From the NCBI GenBank assembly GCA_947493285.1, contig CANLQH010000003.1, forward strand, positions 124,001 to 188,000: a stretch of DNA of 64,000 bases, read 5' to 3'. Source of the stretch: an uncultured Tenacibaculum sp. Its GTDB lineage: Bacteria; Bacteroidota; Bacteroidia; Flavobacteriales; Flavobacteriaceae. This document shows, one piece after another, positions 27,415 through 36,909 of this stretch. The notes beneath the pieces were generated by a model. It saw only the letters and a program-made list of their open reading frames with translations. It was not told the origin of the DNA and ran no database searches. Each line of letters begins with the position of its first letter. The stretch's first letter is position 1. The translations under genes and the position numbers were made by a program.

Positions 27415-27569
27415 TTTAATAAAATGTGTTTACGTTCTGTTTTCGCAATATTTCAGTAGTTATAAAGTCTGAAATATTTAGATACTAAACTGTTATAAAT
27501 TGTTTTATAAATAACAGTCTCTTTAGAAAATAAACATTGCATGCCTTTTGTAAGGCAAGAATGTAAATA

Positions 27570-27956
27570 TTAACGTTTAGAGAACTGGAATTTCTTACGT
27601 GCTTTCTTCTGACCGAATTTCTTACGTTCAACCATTCTAGGATCACGAGTTAATAAACCTTCAGGCTTTAATACTGCTCTGTACTCTTCGTTAATTGATA
27701 CTAATGCTCTAGTAATTGCTAAACGAATTGCTTCTGCTTGACCAGTAACACCTCCACCATAAACATTTACTTTAATGTCATAAGACTCTAAGTTCTCAGT
27801 TAACATTAAAGGCTGTCTTACTTTATATTGTAAAGTAGGAGTTGTTAAATAGTTATTTAAATCTTTTTTGTTTACAGTAATGTTCCCTTTACCTTCTGAA
27901 AGATAAATACGAGCAACAGCTGTCTTTCTTCTACCTATTTTGTGTACAGTTTCCAT
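27570..27956 (-). CDS. rpsI: 30S ribosomal protein S9
   Basis: The 128-residue protein starts with the S9 signature GRRKTAVARIYL, contains GGGVTGQAEAIRLAITRAL and ends in the basic RDPRMVERKKFGQKKARKKFQFSKR tail whose last Lys-Arg reaches the P-site tRNA. Its start codon overlaps the stop codon of rplM by one base, so the two are translationally coupled as in most bacteria. A weak hairpin around 27542-27557 follows but has no T run. Confidence 0.97.
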   Translation of the reverse strand: METVHKIGRRKTAVARIYLSEGKGNITVNKKDLNNYLTTPTLQYKVRQPLMLTENLESYDIKVNVYGGGVTGQAEAIRLAITRALVSINEEYRAVLKPEGLLTRDPRMVERKKFGQKKARKKFQFSKR

Positions 27957-28411
27957 TATTTAAGATCGTTAAGGTTAATAAGTTTAGGGTTTTGAGCAGT
28001 TTGTTGGTGCTCAGTACCTGCGTAAGTATACAAGTTTTTGTATAACGCACTACCTAATTTATTTTTAGGTAACATTCCTTTTACTGCTTTTTCGATTAAT
28101 CTTGTAGGATCTTTTTCGAACATTTCTGTAGCAGTTAATGATCTTTGCCCTCCTGGATATCCTGTGTGACGGATGTAAGACTTATCAGTCCACTTTTTAC
28201 CAGTTAAGTTAATTTTTTCTGCGTTGATGATAACCACGTTATCTCCACAATCTACGTGAGGAGTATAGTTTGGTTTGTACTTACCTCTAATTAGCATTGC
28301 TACTTTAGAAGCTAGACGACCCAACGTTTGCCCGTCCGCATCAACTAAAACCCACTCTTTGTTAACAGTGTTTTTGTTAGCTGATACTGTTTTGTAACTT
28401 AATGTGTTCAT
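27956..28411 (-). CDS. rplM: 50S ribosomal protein L13
   Basis: The 151-residue protein shows the L13 pattern: WVLVDADGQTLGRLASKVAMLIRGKYKP near residues 20-48, the GDNVVIINAEKI stretch, the HTGYPGG loop and KGMLPKNKLGSALYKNLYTYAG. It is the first gene of the rplM-rpsI unit and has a well-formed promoter upstream. The ordinary ribosomal role applies, in early 50S assembly. Confidence 0.97.
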   Translation of the reverse strand: MNTLSYKTVSANKNTVNKEWVLVDADGQTLGRLASKVAMLIRGKYKPNYTPHVDCGDNVVIINAEKINLTGKKWTDKSYIRHTGYPGGQRSLTATEMFEKDPTRLIEKAVKGMLPKNKLGSALYKNLYTYAGTEHQQTAQNPKLINLNDLK

Positions 28412-28468
28412 AATTACACGATTAGTTTTTGTTTATTATTAATTAATTTTGTCCTTAAAAAAGGTGTG

Positions 28469-28499
28469 CAAATGTACAACTAATTCTTTGATTAACAAA
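28469..28499 (-). promoter_or_regulatory. Bacteroidota-type promoter of rplM-rpsI
   Basis: On the minus strand TTTG (28496-28499) and TACATTTG (28469-28476) are separated by 19 bases, an almost ideal match to the phylum consensus, about 57 bases upstream of rplM. Confidence 0.8.
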
Positions 28500-28601
28500 T
28501 AAGCAACTGCTTTTGTTTTATTTTGTGAAATGGAAGTACTGAATTAACATATTATTAAGATAAAACTATGGTATTTTTGAATGGTATTTTGAACACTTAT
28601 A

Positions 28602-31274
28602 ATGAAAACAAAATTAGTACTATTCATCACTACCTTACTTTATATTCAAGCAACAAAAGCTCAAGAAGAAAATAAAGTTTTAAAAAAGAAAATATATACT
28701 ACAAAATTTATTAATGAAGCCCCAGAAATTGATGGAGAAATTAATGATGCTGTCTGGCAACAGTTAGATTGGGGAGGGGATTTTGTTCAAAAAGCACCAA
28801 CGGAAGGTATAGATCCTACATATCAAACTAAATTTAAAATAGGGTATGATGAAAAGTATTTATACATAGCTATTAGAGCTTTTGATGAAGAACCAGGTGA
28901 AATTGAAAGAAGGTTATCTAGAAGAGATGGTTTTGCCGGAGATAGAGTAAATGTACTAATTGATAGTTATCATGATAAACGAACAGCTTTTGTCTTTACA
29001 ACAACAGCTGCTGGAGTTAAAGGAGAGGAGATTGTAACTAGAAATGGTAATAATTGGGATGCCAGTTGGAATCCTATTTGGTATACAAATGCTGTAATTG
29101 ATGATAAAGGTTGGACGGCAGAAATGAAAATTCCGTTTAGTCAACTTCGATTTGGAAAAGCAAAAGAACAAGTTTGGGGATTAAATATTATTCGTCAATT
29201 TTTTAGAGAGCAAGAACGATCTTTATGGCAACGCATTCCCAATAATGTAGCAGGTTTTGTATCTGAAGCAGGAGAGCTTCACGGTTTGGTAAATTTGAAA
29301 TCTCAAAAGCAGTTGGAAATTCAACCATTTACAGTATTACAATATGATTCATATAAAAAAGAAGGAACGAATCCTTTTAGAGATGGTAGTGATTTTAAGA
29401 TAAACGGAGGTTTAGATGCAAAAATTGGTGTTACAAACGATTTAACTTTAGATTTAACAATTAATCCAGATTTTGGACAAGTAGAAGCTGATCCAGGAGC
29501 TATCGCTCTTGATGGGTTTCAAATTTTCTTTAATGAGCAGCGACCATTTTTTGTAGAAAATAAAAATATTTTTGATTTTCGATTTGCTAACGGACCCGAT
29601 AATGTTTTTTATAGTAGAAGAATAGGTAGAAGTCCTCAAACGAATCCTAGTGTAGGAGTAGGAGAATATGCTGATGTACCGATTAATACATCAATTTTAG
29701 GGGCTGCTAAGTTTTCTGGAAAAACAAGAAATGGTTGGTCTATTGGAGTTTTAGAAACATTGACATCTAATGAATATGCTGAAATTGATGCTAATGGAAC
29801 TCGTAGAGAAGAATTAGTAGAGCCTTTGACCAATTATTTTGTAGCGAGAGCACAAAAAGATTTTAATGATAGGAAGTCATACGTTGGAGGAATTTTTACA
29901 GCTACTAATAGAAATTTACAAGGGTTAAATAGTTTGAGAAAAGCTGCCTATACAGGAGGTATGGATTTTAGGCACGAGTGGGACGATCGAAATTATTTTG
30001 TTCAAGGGGATTTTGTAGCAAGTCATGTTATAGGTAGTAAGGAATCTATAGAGGCTACACAAAGATCGTTAACACATTTATTTCAAAGAGTTGATGCAAG
30101 CCATGTAGAGGTAGATCCGAATAGAACGTCATTAACTGGTACAGGGGGAAGAATTTTTGGAGGAAAAAGAGGTGGTGGAAACTGGCGTTACTGGGGAGGT
30201 TTAAATTGGAGATCTCCTGAGTTAGAACTAAACGATATAGGTTTTCTAAGACAGGCAGATGAAATAAGACAATTTGCTAACGTTCGTTATTTATGGCAAA
30301 ACCCAACCAAAATATATAGAGAAGCAAATGTTAGAATGGGTGTTTCTACATCGTTTGATTTTGAAGGAAATTATAATCGAATTCAATATACAGCAAGAGG
30401 AAATGTTAATTGGATTAATAATTGGTGGACAGAATTAGAGTTTGGTCACAAGCCTAGAATTTTCATTAATTCTTTTTTAAGAGGTGGGCCACGTTGGAGA
30501 TTTTCAGAAGAAAATTTCGCGGTATTATTTTTTGGGTCAGATAGAAGTAAGAAATTTAGTTTTAGAGGAGGAACGGTACAAAGTACAACTAAGCAAGATA
30601 ATTTTGCTTTTAGAAGATATGTTTTAGGGTTAAATTATCAACCACTTGATGCATTGAATGTTTCTTTAGAAGTAACTTTTAATGAAAATCCTAATAAAAC
30701 ACAATATGTAACCCAAACAGATTATAATGGAGAGAAAAGATATATTTTAGGTAATATCGATCAAAAAACTTGGGCAACCACATTACGATTAAATTATAGT
30801 ATCAATCCTAATTTATCTATTCAGTTTTACGGTCAGCCATTTATATCTAGAGGAAGATATTCTGATTTTAATTTTGTAAATAATTCTATTGCTGAGGATT
30901 TAAATGATAGAGTAACTTGGTATGGTACTAATCAGATTTCAAAAACTAACGATCCAATAGCTATAGATTTAAATAATGATGGAGAGTTAGAGTATGATCT
31001 TGCTAATGGAGGTTATCAGGTAGATGACAATGGAGATGGGAACTTAGATTATGCATTTGGGAATCCAGATTTTTCAGCAGTACAATTTAGATCTAACTTA
31101 GTTGTTAGATGGGAATACATACCTGGTTCTGAGCTGTTTTTTGTTTGGTCTCAAGGAGGGGCTGGTGGAGCGGACCCTAGAGAATCATTAACTAGAGGTT
31201 TACAAGATCAAATTTTAAATCAACAATTGGAAAATACCTTTTTAATAAAAGCTACCTATCGATTTGTTAGGTAG
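28602..31274 (+). CDS. CBM9-domain and DUF5916 outer-membrane protein
   Basis: The 890-residue protein has a signal peptide (cut near TKAQ, residue 21), a carbohydrate-binding family 9-like domain (about 35-215, with APEIDGEINDAVWQQ at its start) and a long beta-barrel-like DUF5916 region (about 225-890) ending in LIKATYRFVR with a terminal aromatic. The combination is typical of Bacteroidota and its function is unknown; glycan binding at the surface is plausible. A TATTTTTG box at 28572-28579 may be the -7 element. The end lies 4 bases from the convergent LtaS-like gene. Confidence 0.85.
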   Translation: MKTKLVLFITTLLYIQATKAQEENKVLKKKIYTTKFINEAPEIDGEINDAVWQQLDWGGDFVQKAPTEGIDPTYQTKFKIGYDEKYLYIAIRAFDEEPGEIERRLSRRDGFAGDRVNVLIDSYHDKRTAFVFTTTAAGVKGEEIVTRNGNNWDASWNPIWYTNAVIDDKGWTAEMKIPFSQLRFGKAKEQVWGLNIIRQFFREQERSLWQRIPNNVAGFVSEAGELHGLVNLKSQKQLEIQPFTVLQYDSYKKEGTNPFRDGSDFKINGGLDAKIGVTNDLTLDLTINPDFGQVEADPGAIALDGFQIFFNEQRPFFVENKNIFDFRFANGPDNVFYSRRIGRSPQTNPSVGVGEYADVPINTSILGAAKFSGKTRNGWSIGVLETLTSNEYAEIDANGTRREELVEPLTNYFVARAQKDFNDRKSYVGGIFTATNRNLQGLNSLRKAAYTGGMDFRHEWDDRNYFVQGDFVASHVIGSKESIEATQRSLTHLFQRVDASHVEVDPNRTSLTGTGGRIFGGKRGGGNWRYWGGLNWRSPELELNDIGFLRQADEIRQFANVRYLWQNPTKIYREANVRMGVSTSFDFEGNYNRIQYTARGNVNWINNWWTELEFGHKPRIFINSFLRGGPRWRFSEENFAVLFFGSDRSKKFSFRGGTVQSTTKQDNFAFRRYVLGLNYQPLDALNVSLEVTFNENPNKTQYVTQTDYNGEKRYILGNIDQKTWATTLRLNYSINPNLSIQFYGQPFISRGRYSDFNFVNNSIAEDLNDRVTWYGTNQISKTNDPIAIDLNNDGELEYDLANGGYQVDDNGDGNLDYAFGNPDFSAVQFRSNLVVRWEYIPGSELFFVWSQGGAGGADPRESLTRGLQDQILNQQLENTFLIKATYRFVR

Positions 31275-31278
31275 TACT

Positions 31279-33261
31279 TTATTTAACCTTTAATTTTCCG
31301 TTCTTAAATAACTCAAAAGCGGATTGGTAATAGGATATTGTTTCATCTAAAAAAAGAGAATCGGTTTGTATTGGAATAATTTCATTTTCTTCTTTATTCC
31401 AGTTATAAAATTTATGTTGCTTGTTTGTTTCAAGTAACATGAGTTTTCCTTTTTTAAGCAAGCCTACTTTACGATGATTACCAATAAAAGCACGTTCTTC
31501 TTTTGGAGTCATTCGATTAATGTCTTTTCCATATAAACTTGTGTTGTAAGACCAATTTAAATACCCAAAAAGAGTAGGAAAGATATCTATTTGAGAAGAT
31601 AGTTTCTCTATTTTAGTGGGTAAGGTGTTTTCAAGGTTGAGTATAAAAGCTGGGATATGGTGATTTTCTACGTTTATCTCAGTTTTACCAGCACTATATC
31701 CACAGTGGTCAGACATAATAACAAAAACAGTGTTTTTGTACCATGGTTTTGTTTTTGCTTTTTTAAGAAATTCATCTAAACTTTTGTCAAGATATTTTAC
31801 TGAACCATGCATATTTGTTCCAGAAGGAATATCAACAACATTATCCGGGTATGTATAAGGCTTATGATTAGAGCTAGTCATTACAAAGTCGAAGAAAGGT
31901 TCGTTTTGTTGATATTGCTTGTCAGCATACTTTAAAACTTTGTTATATAAATCTTGATCAGATACAGCCCATGCATTCTCAAAAACCATTTCATCATCTT
32001 CAATACGGGTTCTATTAGTAGGTAGTTCTTCTTTTAACCGATGCAATTTTCTTCTATCAACAATATCAAATCCGTTATAACTAAAATAATTTGTCATGTT
32101 ATCAAAATGACCATCTCCTCCATAGAAAAAGGTTCTGCTATATCCTTTTTTCTTGAAAATTTCACCAATAGTAAAAAGGTTATCATTGTTCTCTCTTTTT
32201 AAAATACTTCTTCCTGGTGTAGGTGGTATTGCTAAACTAATAGCTTCAATACCTCTTATGGTTCGAGTTCCGGTAGCGTAGAGGTTAGTAAAAAAGATAG
32301 AATTATTTGCAAGCGAATCTAAAGTAGGAGTCCAGTTTTTCTTGCCGCTAAAGGCTTCCATAAACCTTGCATTGAGACTTTCTAATCCGATGAATATCAC
32401 ATTAGGTTTTAATTCAGTACTGTCGTTTTTTGTATGCCTTAAAATGTTGTCTTTAGTAAACAAACTATCATTAGGACTTTGTATGTTTTCTAATAAAAGA
32501 TTGTAAACTTTTTTATTAGGTAAGGTTGGGTAAAATTCATTATAGTTTAATTCGTTACTCTTATAGGCAGCGAAAAAAGAATACATACCAGATTTTGCTA
32601 ATTCATTTTCATTAATGTTAGAAAAAACTTCAGCTTTACTGTTGGTAATAAAATTATGATAAAGACCTAAACTAATTAAAATAATAAAAGAAGGAATCAA
32701 TTTAGATTTAAAAGAATCAGAATTGTTAAATGTCTTTTTATAAGCCTCTTTTTTTGAAGCAAAACGAATGCTAAGAATCAGAATTAAAACAATAATTCCA
32801 ATTAATAAAGGTAATGGGAAAGATTGGTGGATGTTTTGAACAACTTCGTAGGTATATAATAAATAATCTACAGCAATGAAATTATATCTTCTCTGATATT
32901 CCTGCCAAAAAGGAATTTCTGCTAAAAAAGAGAAAATAAAGACGAAAAGAAACAGCCCATATGAAAACTTGGTGATAACCTTGTCTACTAAACTACCATG
33001 GAACCTTGTTGGTATGATTAATAAATATATTGCATAAATACCTAAGAGATATAGTAAGTTACCGATGTCAAAAAAGAATCCTATGAAAAATATTTTTATG
33101 AAGTTGATTATTGAAAAATCAACATATTTAAAAGCTAGAATATAAAGTATTGTTCTTACTATAAAAGCAAAGAACAAAACTGTTAAACTAAACGTTTTTA
33201 GAAGTTGAAACCTTTTAGGTAAAAGAATATTCAGCATAGTTAACCTGGTTATAGAGAACAA
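31279..33261 (-). CDS. LtaS-like sulfatase-family membrane enzyme
   Basis: The 660-residue protein has five N-terminal membrane helices (within about 20-205) and an extracytoplasmic sulfatase-fold domain (about 285-620). Metal and active-site motifs are present: E294 in FIGLESLN, the threonine T334 in TRTIRGIE, YGGDGHFDNM, MSDHCG and NHHIPAF. The family includes lipoteichoic acid synthase, but also phosphoglycerol and phosphoethanolamine transferases of Gram-negative envelopes. As this cell has an outer membrane, transfer of a phospho-alcohol to a periplasmic or surface glycan or lipid is the likelier role. Confidence 0.87.
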   Translation of the reverse strand: MFSITRLTMLNILLPKRFQLLKTFSLTVLFFAFIVRTILYILAFKYVDFSIINFIKIFFIGFFFDIGNLLYLLGIYAIYLLIIPTRFHGSLVDKVITKFSYGLFLFVFIFSFLAEIPFWQEYQRRYNFIAVDYLLYTYEVVQNIHQSFPLPLLIGIIVLILILSIRFASKKEAYKKTFNNSDSFKSKLIPSFIILISLGLYHNFITNSKAEVFSNINENELAKSGMYSFFAAYKSNELNYNEFYPTLPNKKVYNLLLENIQSPNDSLFTKDNILRHTKNDSTELKPNVIFIGLESLNARFMEAFSGKKNWTPTLDSLANNSIFFTNLYATGTRTIRGIEAISLAIPPTPGRSILKRENNDNLFTIGEIFKKKGYSRTFFYGGDGHFDNMTNYFSYNGFDIVDRRKLHRLKEELPTNRTRIEDDEMVFENAWAVSDQDLYNKVLKYADKQYQQNEPFFDFVMTSSNHKPYTYPDNVVDIPSGTNMHGSVKYLDKSLDEFLKKAKTKPWYKNTVFVIMSDHCGYSAGKTEINVENHHIPAFILNLENTLPTKIEKLSSQIDIFPTLFGYLNWSYNTSLYGKDINRMTPKEERAFIGNHRKVGLLKKGKLMLLETNKQHKFYNWNKEENEIIPIQTDSLFLDETISYYQSAFELFKNGKLKVK

Positions 33262-33286
33262 AGAACGTTAGTTTTTTTTGAATAAA

Positions 33287-33315
33287 AAAAGACTACTCAT
33301 TTAGAGTAGTCTTTT
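33287..33315 (-). terminator. Intrinsic terminator of the OmpA-like lipoprotein gene
   Basis: Perfect 12-base arms AAAAGACTACTC and GAGTAGTCTTTT (33287-33298, 33304-33315) with a 5-base loop lie 22 bases past the stop codon on the minus strand. Confidence 0.9.
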
Positions 33316-33336
33316 AAATATCTATTGAAGAAAAAA

Positions 33337-34185
33337 TTATTCAGCTTTTTGCTCTAGCAATTCGAAAAATTGATTTAAACGAGGTAAGATTATAATTTTT
33401 GTTCTTCTATTTTTTGCTTTGTTAACTGGTGAGTCGTTTGCTACTAACGGAGCAAAACTACCTCTACCTGCAGCAATTAATCTACTTGGTGCTACATTGT
33501 ATTTGTTTTGTAATTCACGAACAATCGATGTTGCTCTTAAAACACTTAATCCCCAGTTGTCTTTTAATGCTGATCCTGCAGTTACAGGAGTGTCATCAGT
33601 ATGACCTTCAATCATTACATCCATTTCTGGCTGTCCGTTTACTACAGTAGCAACTTTTTCTAATACTTTAGATGCTTTATCTGAAACAGTGTAGCTTCCA
33701 CTCTTGAATAATAATTTATCAGAAATAGAAATAAACACTACTGTTTTTTCAACATTTACTTCGATGTCTTCATCGTCAATTCCTTGTTGTAATTCTTTCT
33801 TTAAATGAAAGGCAACTACTAAATTTAAAGAATCCTTTTTAGAAGCAGCAGCTCTAATTTTATTAATGTACTTGTCTTTTTTGCTTAACTGAGTTAATGT
33901 TTCTTTGATATTGTCATTAGCTCCTTTCGTTAAAACTGTTAAGTTTTCAACCTGTTGTAATGTGTTTTCTTTGTCTTTTTTCAAGTCGCTTACCGAAGTT
34001 TCTAAATTAGCTACCTTGTCTTGGCAACTTTCTTTTTCAACCAAGCACTTAGTTAAATTAGCTTTTACAGCTAATAATTCTTCTTTTGTTTGTGCATGTT
34101 TAGTTTTTAAAGCTTCCAGCTCTTTTGTTGAAGCACAAGATGCTAATAAAATTGAAACGGTAAGGAATGCAATTATTTTCTTCAT
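33337..34185 (-). CDS. OmpA-family lipoprotein with coiled coil
   Basis: The 282-residue protein has a lipobox (LLASC, Cys17), a long coiled coil (about 20-115, heptad-like with many K and E) and a C-terminal OmpA peptidoglycan-binding domain (about 155-270) with IEGHTDDTPV and NRRTKIIILPR. It should be anchored in the outer membrane and tether it to peptidoglycan. It is monocistronic. A TAAATTTG -7-like box lies at 34228-34235 on the minus strand, 42 bases upstream of the start. Confidence 0.92.
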   Translation of the reverse strand: MKKIIAFLTVSILLASCASTKELEALKTKHAQTKEELLAVKANLTKCLVEKESCQDKVANLETSVSDLKKDKENTLQQVENLTVLTKGANDNIKETLTQLSKKDKYINKIRAAASKKDSLNLVVAFHLKKELQQGIDDEDIEVNVEKTVVFISISDKLLFKSGSYTVSDKASKVLEKVATVVNGQPEMDVMIEGHTDDTPVTAGSALKDNWGLSVLRATSIVRELQNKYNVAPSRLIAAGRGSFAPLVANDSPVNKAKNRRTKIIILPRLNQFFELLEQKAE

Positions 34186-34315
34186 TTTTTCTGATTTTTC
34201 AGATGAGTTATTAAAACAATATTAAGGCAAATTTAAAAAAATGAGTACACAAAAAAGAGAATTAACAATCTTTTATGAAGTAAGAATCAATTATTTTTGT
34301 GATTAAATTAAAAAG

Positions 34316-35293
34316 ATGACAAAAAAGATATTTTTAATAGCGAGTTTACTACTGTTTTTTATAACTGCTTGTAAACAAGAAAAAAAGATAAACGAAACTA
34401 AGTTACAGGGTTTGGTTTTTGGAACCACTTATCATATTACTTATCTAGATAATGTAGACTATCAGAAATCGATTGATAGTTTATTTCATTTAGTGAATAA
34501 ATCATTGTCAACTTATATGCCTACTTCTGATATTTCAAAAATTAACAAAGGAGATTCTACTGTAGTTATTGATGATTTATTTCTTGAAGTTTTTCAAAAA
34601 TCAAAACGAATTTATAAAGAAACTGATGGATATTTCGATCCAACGGTATGTAATTTGGTAAATGCTTGGGGTTTTGGCTATAAAAGAGAGAAAAAAGATT
34701 TAGATACTTTACAAGTAAATGAATTAATGAAGCAAGTAGGTTTGGATAAAGTAAGTTTAAAAGGAAGAAATATTCAGAAACAATTTAAAGATGCTTGTTT
34801 AGATTTTAATTCGATTGCTAAAGGATATGGAATTGATGTAGTTGGTCGATTTTTAGAAAGTAAAAATGAGACCAATTATTTAGTTGAAATTGGAGGTGAG
34901 ATTCGAGCAAAAGGTAAAAATAGTAGAGATGCCTATTGGAAAGTTGCTATTGACGACCCAAATGCAGATGGAACAAGAAGTGTGTCTAGATTTATTGAGT
35001 TAAATAATCAATCGATGGCGAGTTCTGGTAATTACCGAAAGTTTAGAGTTGGGAAAAATGGACAAAAATATGTGCATACCATAAACCCTAAAACAGGATT
35101 TGCAACTGAAAGTAATTTGTTAAGTGCCACAGTTTATGGGGACGTTGATTGTGCAGATGTTGATGCATATGCAACCGCATTTATGGCGATGGGTTTAGAA
35201 AAGTCTAAAGAGTTTTTAAATAAATACCCACGAATAAAAGCGGTGTTGTTATATGCGGATAAAGATGGAAAAATAGCAGAGTTTTCTAATTAA
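34316..35293 (+). CDS. apbE: FAD:protein FMN transferase (ApbE), lipoprotein
   Basis: The 325-residue protein has a lipobox (ITAC, Cys19) and the ApbE fold: GTTYHITY near residue 38, NSIAKGYGIDVVGRFLE, the VEIGGEIRAKG loop and HTINPKTG with the metal-binding residues. ApbE attaches FMN through a phosphoester to threonine in periplasmic flavoproteins such as NqrB/NqrC or RnfG; those targets are not in the window. A TATTTTTG box (34292-34299) precedes the gene. Its stop overlaps that of the convergent methyltransferase. Confidence 0.93.
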   Translation: MTKKIFLIASLLLFFITACKQEKKINETKLQGLVFGTTYHITYLDNVDYQKSIDSLFHLVNKSLSTYMPTSDISKINKGDSTVVIDDLFLEVFQKSKRIYKETDGYFDPTVCNLVNAWGFGYKREKKDLDTLQVNELMKQVGLDKVSLKGRNIQKQFKDACLDFNSIAKGYGIDVVGRFLESKNETNYLVEIGGEIRAKGKNSRDAYWKVAIDDPNADGTRSVSRFIELNNQSMASSGNYRKFRVGKNGQKYVHTINPKTGFATESNLLSATVYGDVDCADVDAYATAFMAMGLEKSKEFLNKYPRIKAVLLYADKDGKIAEFSN

Positions 35294-36060
35294 TTCTTAA
35301 AACACACAGGCAAAATTTCGCCTTTCATTAAAGCAAATCGTTCTAGTTTTTCTGGAGCGATTTTTTTTGTGAAATCAACTTCTTCTACTTCAAATCCAAT
35401 TGAACGAAGTTTGTCAAAATAATCACGACCATATACTCTTACGTGATCGTATTGGCCGAAAATTTTAGCTCGTTCTTTTGGGTCGGTAATAGTATCGTCT
35501 TCAAAAGTAGTTTCTCTATTTAAATCTTGTGGAATTTGAAAAATTCCAAATCCCCCTGGTTTTAATACGCGATATAATTCTTGCATCGCTTTAGTGTCGT
35601 CAGGAATATGTTCTAAAACATGATTACAAAAAACAACATCAAATTCATTGTTTTTAAAAGGTAAATCGCAAATATCTGCTTTTACATCTGCAATTGGCGA
35701 CTCTATATCTGAAGTGATATAATCTAAGTTTTTTTGCTTTCTGAAAATATCTAGAAAGCATTGCTCAGGAGCAATATGTAATACTTTTAGCTTTTTATCT
35801 GTAGAAAAAAAATCAGTTTCGTTTTGTAAGTGCAACCATAATAAACGGTGTCTTTCTAAAGACAGTGTAGAAGGAGAAAGTGCATTTTCTCTTTGTATTC
35901 CATAACCATAAGGTAAAAATTTACGGAAAGATTTCCCATCAATAGGGTCGGTAAACTTATCACCTTTTAACCACCATGCAATTATAGGACGAGCTAAATA
36001 ACTTGCCTTTATTAAAATTGGTCTTGGAATTGTGTTTAATATAGTTTTGAATAAAGACAC
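35290..36060 (-). CDS. SAM-dependent class I methyltransferase
   Basis: The 256-residue protein has a Rossmann-type methyltransferase domain: VLHIAPEQCF (motif I, about residues 93-102), the acidic end of the second strand in ITSDI, ADICDLPFKNNEFDVVFCNHVLEHI and the post-motif VLKPGGFGIFQIP. The N-terminal 85 residues include the hydrophobic stretch RPILIKASYLARPIIAWWL. Substrate unknown; the type is often seen next to map in flavobacteria. It starts 1 base after the map stop and is the last gene of the gpmI-Trx-map operon. Confidence 0.85.
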   Translation of the reverse strand: MSLFKTILNTIPRPILIKASYLARPIIAWWLKGDKFTDPIDGKSFRKFLPYGYGIQRENALSPSTLSLERHRLLWLHLQNETDFFSTDKKLKVLHIAPEQCFLDIFRKQKNLDYITSDIESPIADVKADICDLPFKNNEFDVVFCNHVLEHIPDDTKAMQELYRVLKPGGFGIFQIPQDLNRETTFEDDTITDPKERAKIFGQYDHVRVYGRDYFDKLRSIGFEVEEVDFTKKIAPEKLERFALMKGEILPVCFKN

Positions 36061-36061
36061 C

Positions 36062-36880
36062 TTATAAAACTAAAGGTTGCTGTCTGAACTCATCTTCTTC
36101 GTCTGTTTCAATACCTAAAGCTTGGTTTATGTATTTAAAAGTTGAAAGTATTTCAGGTTTACCATCAACAATGGCAACATCATGTTCAAAGTGTGCTGAT
36201 GGTTTACCATCTAAAGTAGTAATTGTCCATCCATCTTTATGTTGTAATATTTTTTGAGTTCCCATGTTTGTCATAGGCTCAATAGCAACAACCATTCCTT
36301 CAATAAACTTTTTACCACGACCTCTACGACCGTAATTTGGCATTTCAGGATCTTCATGCATTACCTTACCAATACCATGACCAACTAGTTCACGAACAAC
36401 TCCGTATCCATGTTTTTCGGTGAAATTCTGAATTGCAAAACCAACATCTCCAACACGGTTTCCTACTTTTAATTCACGAATACCTACGTATAAACTTTCT
36501 TTGGTTACATCCAGTAATTTTTGAACTTCAGGAGCAATTTCACCTACCCCAAAAGTGTACGCATGATCACCATAAAATTCGTTTTTAATAGCACCACAAT
36601 CAATAGAGATAATATCACCTTCTTGTAAAGGAGTATTGTTTGGAATTCCGTGCACAACTTGTGAGTTTGGACTCATACAAAGTGTATTAGGAAAATCATA
36701 CAGTCCTAAAAAACCAGGAATAGCTCCTTGCTCTCGAATAAATTCTTCAGCAAGTTTATCAAGATATAAAGTAGTAACTCCAGGTTTTACTTCTTTTGCA
36801 AGCATTCCTAAAGTTTTTGATACTACCAATGCACTTTCGCGCATTAGTTCGATTTCTTCTCTAGTTTTTGATTTGATCAT
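36062..36880 (-). CDS. map: Type I methionine aminopeptidase
   Basis: The enzyme removes the N-terminal methionine. Metal-binding residues are visible in IDCGAIKNEFYGDHAYTF (two aspartates), LVGHGIG (His), MVVAIEPM (Glu) and the FEHDVAI end (Glu). I place the start at the ATG at 36880, giving 272 residues beginning MIKSKTREEIELMRES, the usual start of the family. The frame is open 21 bases further to a TTG at 36901, but that adds only a non-conserved MRFNIFK. It lies between the thioredoxin-like and methyltransferase genes in one operon. Confidence 0.94.
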   Translation of the reverse strand: MIKSKTREEIELMRESALVVSKTLGMLAKEVKPGVTTLYLDKLAEEFIREQGAIPGFLGLYDFPNTLCMSPNSQVVHGIPNNTPLQEGDIISIDCGAIKNEFYGDHAYTFGVGEIAPEVQKLLDVTKESLYVGIRELKVGNRVGDVGFAIQNFTEKHGYGVVRELVGHGIGKVMHEDPEMPNYGRRGRGKKFIEGMVVAIEPMTNMGTQKILQHKDGWTITTLDGKPSAHFEHDVAIVDGKPEILSTFKYINQALGIETDEEDEFRQQPLVL

Positions 36881-36909
36881 TTTAAAAATATTGAAGCGCA
36901 AATTTACGG

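Noticed and set aside
27542..27557. Short hairpin after rpsI as a terminator
   Set aside because: Six-base arms only and no T run on the minus strand.
36881..36901. Longer TTG start of map
   Set aside because: The seven added residues are not conserved; the ATG at 36880 starts at the normal family position.
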